Source: Christiangramia echinicola DSM 19838 (GTDB lineage Bacteria > Bacteroidota > Bacteroidia > Flavobacteriales > Flavobacteriaceae). From it: 64,000 nucleotides of DNA. Below, piece by piece: positions 1 to 7,370 of this stretch. Positions within the stretch are counted from its first letter, which is position 1. The number at the start of each line of letters is the position of its first letter. The DNA lies in assembly GCF_000423065.1 (NCBI RefSeq), contig NZ_AUHG01000012.1, positions 1-64,000 on the forward strand, given 5' to 3'. The notes below the pieces were generated by a model, which made no database searches, was not told where the DNA came from, and saw only the letters and a list, made by a program, of their open reading frames with translations. Made by a program: the position numbers and the translations under genes.

Positions 1-243
1 GTATTCAAACGAGCTAAAGGTCATCCCATGAGTGATCGGAAGATGAAAAGTCTGCTGAGCATGGCCAGTGTATCAGCCATTCAGCATGATGGTGAATTAC
101 GAGAATATTACCAACGAAAAGTAGCTGAAGGTAAACCTAAGATGGTAGCTTTAAATAACGTGCGAAACAAGTTGTTATCCAGAGTATTTGCAGTGATCAA
201 AAGACAAACACCATACGTAGATCTATGTAAATATGCCGCCTAA
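1..243 (+). CDS. IS110-family transposase, C-terminal part (cut by window start)
   Basis: The frame is open from base 1 through the ATG at 28, so this is the end of a longer gene. The visible ~80 residues match the C-terminal Transposase_20 region of IS110/IS1111-type transposases, which are DEDD-type recombinases: a KRAKGHPMSDRKMKSLL stretch, then SAIQHD, YYQRKVAEGK and NVRNKLLSRVFAV. The gene reads toward attC-1, opposite to the cassette genes. The N-terminal catalytic half lies outside the window, so whether the element is intact cannot be judged. Confidence 0.88.
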   Translation, partial: VFKRAKGHPMSDRKMKSLLSMASVSAIQHDGELREYYQRKVAEGKPKMVALNNVRNKLLSRVFAVIKRQTPYVDLCKYAA

Positions 244-281
244 AATTTTATTGAAAATGGTTTGTTTTTGATCTTGGAATA
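1..281 (+). mobile_element. IS110-family insertion sequence, one end, inserted in attC-1
   Basis: The transposase stop at 241-243 is followed by ~38 non-coding bases. The sequence then joins the attC body abruptly at about 281 (ACGGTTATCGCC). The expected GTT/AAC box and spacer of attC-1 are missing at that point, so the insertion lies between the L' and R' parts of the site. IS1111-group elements are known to target integron attC sites. The other end is outside the window, and the exact junction is placed only by comparison with the other attC copies. Confidence 0.7.
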
Positions 282-404
282 CGGTTATCGCCAGTTGGCG
301 GAGTAAGGGACGCGGATTTGTCGGCTTAGTATTGGTTTGTTGGTCAAGTTAATTATTTTCTTTCTAACGCTGCCGGCTATTGGCGATTAACCGTTGTTAC
401 CTGC
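282..404 (-). repeat. attC-1, family A, interrupted by IS110
   Basis: Stem arms GGTTATCGCCAGTTGGCGG and CCGGCTATTGGCGATTAACC are both present. The right box GTTACCTGC (R'' of K15) is intact, but the left GTT/AAC box is replaced by IS110 sequence. Confidence 0.8.
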
Positions 405-456
405 CGTAGCGACCTGCTGGATTACCTTAGAAATGTATTATTTCTAATTTCTAAGT

Positions 457-612
457 TTACCACACTTTTTTAATTTTTCCTGTTATAATAAGTGCAATTC
501 CAAATCCCATTATTGCCCCAATCCAAAATCCTCTAAACTCTTTGTCTAAGAAATAATGGCAAGCAATTCCAATAAGAAGTATTAGAACTCCAATAAGTCT
601 TACTTTATTCAT
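457..612 (-). CDS. Small membrane protein (51 aa), cassette K15
   Basis: A 51-residue product starting MNKVRLIGVLILLIGIA, with two predicted membrane segments (about 5-20 and 29-45) separated by a short FLDKEFRG loop, and a basic tail (KIKKVW). Its ATG lies inside the end of the upstream 57-aa gene, so the two are probably translationally coupled. Such pairs of tiny membrane proteins occur in Bacteroidota, but no function is known to me. The stop codon lies about 50 bases from the attC-1 R'' box, placing it as the last gene of K15. Confidence 0.6.
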   Translation of the reverse strand: MNKVRLIGVLILLIGIACHYFLDKEFRGFWIGAIMGFGIALIITGKIKKVW

Positions 613-778
613 CTTTTTTCTCTTTTGTTTTATAGGTCAATGATGCTGAAATAATAAATGCAGGCATTATAAAAATTGAAATTACCAATTTTGGTTCTAT
701 CCATTCATACTGTGCAATGATTATAGCAGAAAACAGTAATAAATTTAAAATATGATATCCTATTTTATTGATTTTCAT
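605..778 (-). CDS. Small membrane protein (57 aa), cassette K15
   Basis: A 57-residue product starting MKINKIGYHILNLLLFSA, with two hydrophobic segments (about 9-22 and 30-47) and a charged tail (KTKEKKDE). The last codons overlap the ATG of the 51-aa gene by 8 bases, typical of a coupled pair. It follows the 139-aa membrane protein gene in the same cassette by 57 bases. No family recognised; assigned as a gene because of the coupling, hydrophobic pattern and cassette position. Confidence 0.55.
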   Translation of the reverse strand: MKINKIGYHILNLLLFSAIIIAQYEWIEPKLVISIFIMPAFIISASLTYKTKEKKDE

Positions 779-835
779 TTCTGAATTTTCGAGTTTTCAA
801 TTTTACGTATTTTTTTAAAGTAAAGACTAGTTTAG

Positions 836-1255
836 TTAGCCTAAATAAATATATAGCATTCTAAGTATAACAAACATCAACCCACCAAAAAGTGCTATAC
901 TAATAATATATCCTGTGAAATACCTTTTTAATTTTTTTGGATTTTTAGTTTCACCATTAGGAGAGTATTCAAGATTAGGTTTCAAGTAAACTTTTGAAAA
1001 GTATATAAATCCAATTATTATAAATCCTAATCCTAAATACAGATAGTAAATTGGAAAATCGGATCTTTTAATTCTGAAGTCAGTAATAAATAAGTCAATC
1101 AATGATTGAATAAATATGATAGAAAAAAATAAGAGAACTCCAATTGTGTTTCGAATTGCAGTGTATGCTAATTCTTTTGATATATCAAGATCTTTATTTT
1201 GAGTGATATTATAAACTAGAACTAGTTTTGTGTAAATTCTATTTATTATCTGCAT
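836..1255 (-). CDS. Membrane protein of unknown function (139 aa), cassette K15
   Basis: First gene of K15: its ATG lies ~45 bases from the GTT box of attC-2. The product has three hydrophobic segments (about 37-57, 68-85 and 112-133), a tyrosine-rich loop between the second and third, and a basic KNPKKLKRY stretch before the last. There is no cleavable signal. No family recognised. With the two small downstream membrane proteins it makes a three-gene, all-membrane cassette, which hints that they act together; that is inference. Confidence 0.65.
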   Translation of the reverse strand: MQIINRIYTKLVLVYNITQNKDLDISKELAYTAIRNTIGVLLFFSIIFIQSLIDLFITDFRIKRSDFPIYYLYLGLGFIIIGFIYFSKVYLKPNLEYSPNGETKNPKKLKRYFTGYIISIALFGGLMFVILRMLYIYLG

Positions 1256-1294
1256 TTAGGGTTAATTAATCTTCAAAATATTTTGGGAGCTATT

Positions 1295-1430
1295 GCAGGT
1301 AACGTCCCCGATTAACGCAAGTCGCGGGAGTAGAAACTCGGCTTTGTCGGCTTAATTGTTTAATAATTGATCTCTAAAATAGCAATTTTCGGCATACACC
1401 CGCTATTTGGCGTTAATCGTTGTTATTAAA
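1295..1430 (-). repeat. attC-2, family B
   Basis: Left box GCAGGTAAC (1295-1303) and right box GTTATTAAA (1422-1430). Stem arms CGATTAACGC and GCGTTAATCG are perfect complements here, without the extra base seen in most copies. It is the most diverged member of family B. Confidence 0.75.
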
Positions 1431-1649
1431 AGTGCCGACTTCTTAAAGCAGGATAGAAAAATTCATATTTTAAAGTTCTAAATTTTTCATTTTTAAATTG
1501 TCTTTTTTTAGAAGGCGTTTTAAAGAGAATCTTGAAATTCAGTTTTTCTCATGTTTTTACTTTTCATGATCTAACCTGAGAATTGTCAGTTTGACAAGGA
1601 TTTTGTTTGAAAGTTATGTGAAGAACAAAAACACTAAATAGGAGGCATT
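1431..1649. other. Cassette K14: no convincing gene
   Basis: Between attC-2 and attC-3 lie ~220 bases with no ORF longer than ~15 codons on either strand. The sequence is T-rich on the plus strand. The ends match as inverted copies (GTTATTAAAAGTGCC against GTTATAAAAAATGCC), so it behaves as a true cassette unit. It could hold a promoter, a small RNA or decayed coding sequence; nothing visible decides. Confidence 0.6.
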
Positions 1650-1788
1650 TTTTATAACGGTCTTGGCTATGGTTTCGTTGCGGAATGATTCGGCAGAATT
1701 ATTCCGCCGTAAACCAAAGTTAGCAAACACGCAGGAATTTCCGAGAGGAAATTCCGCCGCAATGAACTATAGCCGTTGTTGTGTACAG
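1650..1788 (-). repeat. attC-3, family C
   Basis: Left box TTTATAAC (AAC at 1656-1658), right box GTTGTGTAC (from 1778). Stem GGCTATGGTTTCGTTGCGG pairs with CCGCAATGAACTATAGCC. The interior is unlike families A and B and contains a further inverted repeat (GGAATTTCC, GGAAATTCC). Confidence 0.75.
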
Positions 1789-1793
1789 TATTT

Positions 1794-2183
1794 TTATTTT
1801 TTGTATTTATAATATTCAGTTTCTTTTCCGTCTGTTATCAAAATCAGTTTGTTAGAATTCAAGTATTTCAATTCCGAAATCCAATTTTCGTAAGGATAAG
1901 TGAATTTAATTTTAAATCCATCGTCATATTTAATTATTTCCACAAATGGTTGGACTTCGAGTTCAATTAATTCGTCTCCATTCTCGGCAATCTCTATTTC
2001 CGATAAATGACCTTTCCCATTTTCAAACCAATATTCATAAACAGTATTAGATTCGTCATTTTTTTCTTTCCACTTTCCACTCAAATATTTTTCCACTTCT
2101 TTTTCAGATTCGCAACATTTTAAATGCTGTCCGAATGAAATAAATGGTAAAATAGTAAATATTAAAATCAGTATTTTTTTCAT
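1794..2183 (-). CDS. Secreted protein of unknown function (129 aa), cassette K13
   Basis: Starts at MKKILILIFTILPFISFGQ, a clear signal peptide with likely cleavage after FG; this ATG is preferred over an upstream in-frame start lying nearly on the attC-4 box. The mature part is acidic and Trp/Tyr-rich (SGKWKEKNDES, YEYWFENGKGHLSEIEI), the style of small periplasmic lipocalin-like or stress proteins in Flavobacteriia. No named family recognised. The stop lies ~15 bases from the attC-3 box, a typical single-gene cassette. Confidence 0.7.
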   Translation of the reverse strand: MKKILILIFTILPFISFGQHLKCCESEKEVEKYLSGKWKEKNDESNTVYEYWFENGKGHLSEIEIAENGDELIELEVQPFVEIIKYDDGFKIKFTYPYENWISELKYLNSNKLILITDGKETEYYKYKK

Positions 2184-2203
2184 TTCGAGCGTTTTGTGGA
2201 TAT

Positions 2204-2341
2204 TGTACACAACGGTCTCGGTTATCGCCAGTTGGCGGAGTAAGGGACGCGGATTTGTCGGCTTAGTATTGGTTTGTTGAACAAGTTAATCATTTTTCTT
2301 TCTAGCGCTACCGCTTATTGGCGATGAACCGTTGTTAGCGG
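2204..2341 (-). repeat. attC-4, family A
   Basis: Left box GTACACAAC (AAC 2211-2213), right box GTTAGCGGT (from 2334). The stem is GGTTATCGCC against GGCGATGAACC, with the extra G in the right (L'') arm. Confidence 0.8.
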
Positions 2342-2354
2342 TTGTTTTTTCTAT

Positions 2355-3164
2355 TTATTTCAAATTCATTATTCCTGAAGTAAATATTACCGCATTACTT
2401 TCAATAGCAACTGAATCATCTAATATTTCAACCTCCATTTTTCCAGTTCGTTCTGAACTTTGAAAAGCTTTCATCTTTCGTTTCTTAAGTTTTTTAGACC
2501 AATATTTAGCTAAAAAACTTTGCACTCCACCGGTAACTGGATCTTCATCGGCACCTGACCAAGGAAAAAAATAACGATATTCATAATCAATATTTTCATT
2601 TTCAGATTTAGCAGTGACTAGGACGCCACTAATTGAAGTTTTAATGTTTCTTAATATAGAAAAATCAGGTTTCAGATTTCTTAGTTTTTCGCTGCCTTCT
2701 ATTTCTAACAATAGCATATTGTGAAATGAATTGTATCTGGAATTTAAAATTTCATTAATTCCTAATGCATCTTTTATTTCCTCGTTATATTGAGAAGGTT
2801 CTGTATCGTGCAAAGGAAATTTCATTTCTATTCGATCACCTTTCTGATTTATTTCTAATGTGTCTCCAAAATGGGTGTGAAAAGTGATTTTTGATAGATT
2901 AACATACTCTGTAAAAAGAGCTTTTGAAGAAGCTATAGTAGCGTGACCACATAAAGGTATTTCTTGTACTGGGGAAAAGTAACGGATGGAAAAAGTATCT
3001 ATATCTTTTTTTAAGATAAAAGCTGTTTCCGAAAAGCCAAACTCTTTTGCAATACTAAGCATCGTCTTTTCATCTAAGGCATTTTCGAGCAAACAAACTG
3101 CTGCCTGATTTCCTTTGAAAATCTCCGTTGTAAAAGCATCAATTATATATGTTTTTATACTCAT
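2355..3164 (-). CDS. PhzF family isomerase-like protein, cassette K12
   Basis: A 269-residue PhzF/DapF-fold protein. PhzF enzymes isomerise small metabolites using a conserved glutamate in the N-terminal half and have no cofactor. Visible hallmarks are DAFT near residue 10, GNQAAVC at ~19-25, SETAFIL with the catalytic-type Glu near 46, the CGHATIAS motif at ~72-79, and a C-terminal DPVTGG. The length is typical (~260-300). It follows the RidA-like gene by 3 bases in a two-gene cassette and was probably co-acquired with it. The substrate is unknown; phenazine synthesis is not implied, as no other phz genes are present. Confidence 0.88.
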   Translation of the reverse strand: MSIKTYIIDAFTTEIFKGNQAAVCLLENALDEKTMLSIAKEFGFSETAFILKKDIDTFSIRYFSPVQEIPLCGHATIASSKALFTEYVNLSKITFHTHFGDTLEINQKGDRIEMKFPLHDTEPSQYNEEIKDALGINEILNSRYNSFHNMLLLEIEGSEKLRNLKPDFSILRNIKTSISGVLVTAKSENENIDYEYRYFFPWSGADEDPVTGGVQSFLAKYWSKKLKKRKMKAFQSSERTGKMEVEILDDSVAIESNAVIFTSGIMNLK

Positions 3165-3167
3165 TTG

Positions 3168-3635
3168 TTAATCTTCTATTTCAACAATTACTTCCACTTC
3201 TACTGCAAAATTTAATGGTAAAGCGTGCATACTTACAGCACTTCTAGCGTGACGTCCTTTCTCACCAAAAACCGAAAACATTAAATCGCTATATCCATTA
3301 ATAACTTTTGCCTGGTCAACGAAATCGCTTGTACAATTTACCATTCCAAAAGCTTTTACTATTCTTTTCACTCTGGTCAAGTCTCCTAATTCGTCTTTTA
3401 AAACTGCAATATGATCTATTGCGACTAAGCGTGCAGCATCATTTCCCTCATCAATAGTTAAGTCTTTACCTACTTTTCCTGTTACATAAGTTTTATCTTT
3501 TTTTAAGGGACCTTTTCCTGATAAGTACAACAAATTACCTGTTCTTACACAATTTACGTAGCTGGCAATTGGTTGTGAAACTTCATTCAATTCAATTGAA
3601 AGATCTTTTAATTTTTGTTCTGGACTGGTATTCAT
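3168..3635 (-). CDS. RidA/YjgF/UK114 family protein, cassette K12
   Basis: A 155-residue member of the Rid superfamily, cytosolic trimers that deaminate reactive enamines/imines or act on related small molecules. The YLSGKGPL, ARLVAIDHIAVL and GRHARSAVSMHALPLNFAVEVEV blocks match the long YjgF-like subgroup of ~150 aa rather than archetypal ~130-aa RidA. It contains HARSAV where archetypal RidA has the substrate-binding Arg. It is the first gene of K12, with PhzF 3 bases downstream, so a joint role in amino-acid or metabolite damage control is plausible but unproven. Confidence 0.87.
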   Translation of the reverse strand: MNTSPEQKLKDLSIELNEVSQPIASYVNCVRTGNLLYLSGKGPLKKDKTYVTGKVGKDLTIDEGNDAARLVAIDHIAVLKDELGDLTRVKRIVKAFGMVNCTSDFVDQAKVINGYSDLMFSVFGEKGRHARSAVSMHALPLNFAVEVEVIVEIED

Positions 3636-3673
3636 TTTTTTGTTTTTAATATAGTCGAAATTTTGTTTAAAAA

Positions 3674-3815
3674 ATAACCGCTAACGGTTGCGGTTATCGC
3701 AAGTTGCGGGAGTAGGGACGCGGACTTGTCAGCTTACCGTTTTGTTTCTTGGTTTCTAAAATTACACTTTTTTCCACATCACCCGTAATTTGAGATGAAC
3801 CGCTGTTGCCCACAG
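3674..3815 (-). repeat. attC-5, family B
   Basis: Left box ACCGCTAAC (AAC 3683-3685), right box GTTGCCCAC (from 3805). Stem CGGTTATCGCAAGTTGCGGG; right arm GAGATGAACCG with the extra G. The left flank AATAACCGCTAAC mirrors the GTTAGCGGTTGTT after attC-4. Confidence 0.8.
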
Positions 3816-3823
3816 TATTAGTA

Positions 3824-4309
3824 CTATTTGAACATTTCTTTATATTCGTTTCTAAATTTATATTCTTTAGTCCCTAGATTTTTAATCTTTTTTTCAATTA
3901 TAGGTTTTATTGTTTTATAATTTCTTAGGTAAAATTTTGATAGGCAGGCTATTCTTTTTCCTTTCTGAATTATAAAAATATATTCATAATCTCTATATTC
4001 AAAATCTCCATAGGTATTGGGTTGTGAAGAATAATAAAAGCCATCTACGTCTTTAATCTTATAAATTTTTTCTTTTCCAAGTCCGAAATATTCTCTTTTT
4101 AGAATTTTATCGTTTAAAATTTCAATTCTATGTGCTCTTGTTCTGAATTCAGTGAGCCAAAAATAAATTACGAATGTTAGGTATAAAGAAGGTAGAATTA
4201 GATTTACATCGGGATATTTTATTATTAAGTATAAAAGTCCGAAGGCAGATAATGTCATGAATAGACATACGAAAATTGAAAGAAAAGAAAATTTTGACTT
4301 TAGATTCAT
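3824..4309 (-). CDS. Two-TM membrane protein of unknown function (161 aa), cassette K11
   Basis: Two membrane segments near the N terminus (about 8-30 and 35-53) are followed by a soluble ~100-residue domain of alternating beta-type stretches (RIEILNDKILKREYFGLG, YKIKDVDGFYY, YIFIIQKGKRIACLSKFYL). This layout resembles bacterial PH-like membrane proteins with two N-terminal helices, but I cannot confirm the family. Single-gene cassette: ATG ~30 bases from the attC-6 box, stop ~15 bases from the attC-5 box. Confidence 0.7.
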   Translation of the reverse strand: MNLKSKFSFLSIFVCLFMTLSAFGLLYLIIKYPDVNLILPSLYLTFVIYFWLTEFRTRAHRIEILNDKILKREYFGLGKEKIYKIKDVDGFYYSSQPNTYGDFEYRDYEYIFIIQKGKRIACLSKFYLRNYKTIKPIIEKKIKNLGTKEYKFRNEYKEMFK

Positions 4310-4328
4310 TTACGAATTTTTATAGATA

Positions 4329-4468
4329 TTGTGGGCAACGGTCTCGGTTATCGCCAGTTGGCGGAGTAGGGGACGCGGATTTGTCGGCTTAGTATTGGTT
4401 TCTTGGTCAAGTTAATTGTTTTCTTTCTAACGCTACCGCTTATTGGCGATTAACCGTTGTTGTTGCGC
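4329..4468 (-). repeat. attC-6, family A
   Basis: Left box TGTGGGCAAC (AAC 4337-4339), right box GTTGTTGCGC (from 4459). The body is nearly identical to attC-11, -13 and -15. Confidence 0.82.
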
Positions 4469-4488
4469 GTTTAAATTTTACGTGATCT

Positions 4489-4608
4489 TTATTCAAAAAC
4501 TATTTTCCATAGACTTAGAATAACAGCAATTATCAAAAGTATTGCAGCTATTAATATTTTAAATCGCATATAGTTTGAAATAGTATTCCAAAAAGAATTT
4601 TTCTTCAT
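4489..4608 (-). CDS. Very small membrane protein (39 aa), cassette K10
   Basis: A 39-codon ORF starting MKKNSFWNTISNYMRFKI with one hydrophobic helix (ILIAAILLIIAVILSLW). It starts 15 bases after the stop of the 177-aa gene and ends ~20 bases from the attC-6 R'' box, so it fits as the second gene of K10. Short length lowers confidence; no family recognised. Confidence 0.45.
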   Translation of the reverse strand: MKKNSFWNTISNYMRFKILIAAILLIIAVILSLWKIVFE

Positions 4609-4622
4609 TTAGTTTAATTTTT

Positions 4623-5156
4623 TTACCAATCATTGTCTTTTGAACTCTTCTCAATCTTTGTCAATTTTGAGAAGGTGAAATCAATTACTTTACTAGGTTT
4701 TTTAAGAAAGGATTTTTTTAGTTCCGCATCTTTATTTTTCAATGCAAAGTCTTCTATGTTGGTCAATTCTCCTTCGTCACTAAGTGCATCTTTATACTGC
4801 TTAACTAACTTTATATTTTTAATAGTTACTCTATATTTATTATCCTTGAACTCGAATAAAATAAATCCGGTTATATCGTTACTAGCTATATAAATTGGAA
4901 TTGTGGAATTTGATTCTCCTACTTCTACAAATTTTAATTCCCTTCTTGTAATATTAGCCGAAATTTTATCTCCGAAACTCTCTATTTCTTGAAAATTACC
5001 CGAAGCTTTAATTTCATTCAATAATTCATCTTGGTTTAACTCAGTTTCATAAACCTTCTGCCAAATTAATTTACCTTCATCAATACTGAAATTATCATTA
5101 TTGTTCTGAGAATTTATTAGAAATAAGGAAATAAAAATTAGGTATAAATGTTTCAT
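4623..5156 (-). CDS. Secreted DUF4468-like protein (177 aa), cassette K10
   Basis: An N-terminal signal peptide (MKHLYLIFISLFLINSQ) is followed by a domain with GKLIWQKVYETEL near residues 28-40 and a TGFILFEFKDNKYRVTIKNI strand pair. This is the pattern of the DUF4468 (TBP-like fold) domain common in secreted Bacteroidota proteins of unknown function. A lysine-rich C-terminal tail follows. First gene of K10, with its ATG ~25 bases from the attC-7 box. The family assignment is by eye. Confidence 0.65.
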   Translation of the reverse strand: MKHLYLIFISLFLINSQNNNDNFSIDEGKLIWQKVYETELNQDELLNEIKASGNFQEIESFGDKISANITRRELKFVEVGESNSTIPIYIASNDITGFILFEFKDNKYRVTIKNIKLVKQYKDALSDEGELTNIEDFALKNKDAELKKSFLKKPSKVIDFTFSKLTKIEKSSKDNDW

Positions 5157-5174
5157 TCTCTTTCGAATTTAAAT

Positions 5175-5314
5175 GCGCTACAACTGTCTCGATTATCGCA
5201 AGTTGGCGGAGTAGGGAACGCGGCGTTGTCAGATTAGACCTGGTTTGTTGGTGAATTTAATTATTTTCTTTCTAACGGTGCCGGCTATTTGCGATGAATC
5301 GTTGTTGGCTACTG
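5175..5314 (-). repeat. attC-7, family A variant
   Basis: Left box GCGCTACAAC (AAC 5182-5184), right box GTTGGCTAC (from 5304). The stem is GATTATCGC against GCGATGAATC: both arms changed together (C-G to T-A), which preserves pairing and argues for selection on structure. Confidence 0.8.
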
Positions 5315-6037
5315 TTTTAAATTAATCCTTTCTAATTTTGAAGTTGGAATTATCAGACTTGATTCATCTATTTTATCGAAAATAAAAATGTAATTATTTG
5401 ATTTACCTAAATAAGAATATTCTTGATTTGTATAAGTATGATTTACGGTCTTAATTTTAAAAATTTGCTTTGTTATACCAGATTTTATTTTTTCTGCCTC
5501 TAGAAATGATTCACTTATTAGAAATCCTGCAATTAAGAGTCCAGAATACAGTATAAGAGCAGAGTTAAGGTTTTTTAACCAATTCTTATGTGCGGAGTAT
5601 AGTAATCCTACTGAAAGGAAAGTGAGAATATTTATCTTTATTAGATCAATTTTTATATATAATTCAAAAGTTGATAAAATTACCATTGTAGACAATCCGA
5701 AAAAAACAAATATGGCGAGTCCTGCCATTATATTCATATGTCTATTCCATAATTTTTTAGCTTTAGGATCTGACGGAAAATTAAATGTTTGTGGTTCTTT
5801 CGAAAGACTGAAATTTGAATAACTTTTTAGTAGTAAGTAAATAATTAATAATACAGATAATAACAATAAATAATATAAAATATCGTCGAAGAAAAGTGTG
5901 ATTATCTCATTTAGCTCAATGAAATCAAAAATCTTTATATTAAACTGAGAGTAATATATTGACAGCTTTATACCACTAATTATAGTTAAGAATATTGTTC
6001 CTAATGGTACGAATTTTATAAATCTTTCTATTTTCAT
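5309..6037 (-). CDS. Multi-pass membrane protein of unknown function (242 aa), cassette K9
   Basis: Start set at MKIERFIKFVPLG (6037); six codons upstream is only a TTG on the attC-8 edge. Five likely membrane segments lie at about 9-28, 44-68, 102-125, 132-150 and 158-175. A C-terminal extracytoplasmic or cytosolic ~60-residue tail (NHTYTNQEYSYLGKSNNYIF) looks beta-rich. The gene ends within the attC-7 right box region. No family recognised. Confidence 0.68.
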   Translation of the reverse strand: MKIERFIKFVPLGTIFLTIISGIKLSIYYSQFNIKIFDFIELNEIITLFFDDILYYLLLLSVLLIIYLLLKSYSNFSLSKEPQTFNFPSDPKAKKLWNRHMNIMAGLAIFVFFGLSTMVILSTFELYIKIDLIKINILTFLSVGLLYSAHKNWLKNLNSALILYSGLLIAGFLISESFLEAEKIKSGITKQIFKIKTVNHTYTNQEYSYLGKSNNYIFIFDKIDESSLIIPTSKLERINLKQ

Positions 6038-6046
6038 TTTTAAAAT

Positions 6047-6187
6047 TGTAGCCAACGGTCTCGATTATCGCAAGTCACGGGAGTGAGGACGCGGATTTGT
6101 CGGCTTACCGTTTTTCTTTATTGGTTTTCTAAATTACACTTTTTCCGGTAGTACCCGTTATTTGTGATGAATCGTTGTTGGCAGCCG
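6047..6187 (-). repeat. attC-8, family B
   Basis: Left box TGTAGCCAAC (AAC 6054-6056), right box GTTGGCAGC (from 6177). The stem is CGATTATCGCAAGTCACGGG with right arm TTTGTGATGAATCG. Confidence 0.8.
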
Positions 6188-6206
6188 TATTTTGTATCTA
6201 ACTTAT

Positions 6207-7157
6207 CTAAAAAGTACAATCACTAATCACATTTGTATTTTCACCAACCAATGGTGCAATTTGATCTCGTTCTACTTGATTATTATCAATACATATAGTG
6301 TTAGGAAATGGATAAAACCATCCTTCACTTCCTGTAGTCTTGTAGATAAATGTTTCAAGAACTGATGAATTCTTGAGTATTAAAGTTTCTACTTGGTTTT
6401 CGGCGATATTTAGCCATTTTAAATTCGTTAGGCAATGAAAATCAAAAGGGTCAGGCTCTCCACCTTCTAAGTATTCCATATTTAATTTTTCTAATGACGG
6501 TATTTGACAAAAATCTATTGAAAAAAAACTGTTAGTAATATTTAGTTCTTTCAAGTTGGAACATCCATTTAAATCTAAATTTATGAGTTGATTTTCATAA
6601 TCTCCCTCATAATTAATTGGCCTATTTTGGGATAAGTCTAATGTTGTTAATTCATTAAGTCCAGAAAGGTCTATGTTGTCAAAATGTTCTGTAGCTAAAT
6701 ATTCTATTGATAAATTCTCTAATTTTTCTAAATTTCTAAAGTCATAAGAAATGTTTTCTGTGTTTATGACCTGATCAAAATTTGTCTCGTCTCCACCAAT
6801 TCCAGAAATATCTAAGTATTTAATATTTATAAAATTTTCTATTCCTTCGAGATCGACAAATTTTATTGGTGCTCCGTAATCAAAATCTAGTATTAATGCT
6901 TCTACCTTTTCTGCTTCTGATCTCTGAATTTTATCATCGTTGTTTAGATCTATATTCCTATCAGGAATTAAATCATTATTTGAATCTATACAATCTTCAT
7001 TTAGTAAGGTATTCCTGAAATTTTCATCGGGAATAAATATGATATCTTCTTCTATAGGATTATCATCTGTTTTATCTGGTTGGTTGTCAGTTGTACACGA
7101 TAAATTAAATAATACTACAGTGGTGATAAAGAAGATCCTTTTAGTGAATGCAATCAT
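6207..7157 (-). CDS. Leucine-rich-repeat lipoprotein (316 aa), cassette K8
   Basis: A lipoprotein signal ends in VLFNLSC with Cys21. It is followed by a Flavobacteriia-type linker (FIPDENFRNTLLNEDCID) also seen at the start of many secreted LRR proteins, then irregular leucine-rich repeats (about residues 85-290) such as NIKYLDISGIGG, LENLSIEYLAT, LTTLDLSQN and LKELNITNS. It is probably exported to the outer-membrane or periplasmic face and may bind protein ligands (inference). A second LRR lipoprotein with a related linker lies in cassette K3 in the opposite direction. Confidence 0.82.
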   Translation of the reverse strand: MIAFTKRIFFITTVVLFNLSCTTDNQPDKTDDNPIEEDIIFIPDENFRNTLLNEDCIDSNNDLIPDRNIDLNNDDKIQRSEAEKVEALILDFDYGAPIKFVDLEGIENFINIKYLDISGIGGDETNFDQVINTENISYDFRNLEKLENLSIEYLATEHFDNIDLSGLNELTTLDLSQNRPINYEGDYENQLINLDLNGCSNLKELNITNSFFSIDFCQIPSLEKLNMEYLEGGEPDPFDFHCLTNLKWLNIAENQVETLILKNSSVLETFIYKTTGSEGWFYPFPNTICIDNNQVERDQIAPLVGENTNVISDCTF

Positions 7158-7225
7158 ATTATTATAGTATTTATTGTTTATAATGCAATTAAAAATTCTT
7201 TTCTAGGAGCATCTTTCAAAATATT

Positions 7226-7364
7226 GCTGCCAACGGTTACGGTTATCGCAAGTTGCGGGAGTAGGGACGCGGACTTGTCGGATTAACTATTTTCCTTCCT
7301 GGTTTCTAAAATTACACTTTTTCGATTAAACCCGTTATTTGCGATGAACCGATGTTGTGGTGTC
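7226..7364 (-). repeat. attC-9, family B
   Basis: Left box GCTGCCAAC (AAC 7232-7234), right box GTTGTGGTG (from 7354). The spacer differs (GGTTA, and CGATGTT on the right), while the stem CGGTTATCGCAAGTTGCGGG is intact. Confidence 0.8.
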
Positions 7365-7370
7365 GTTTTT

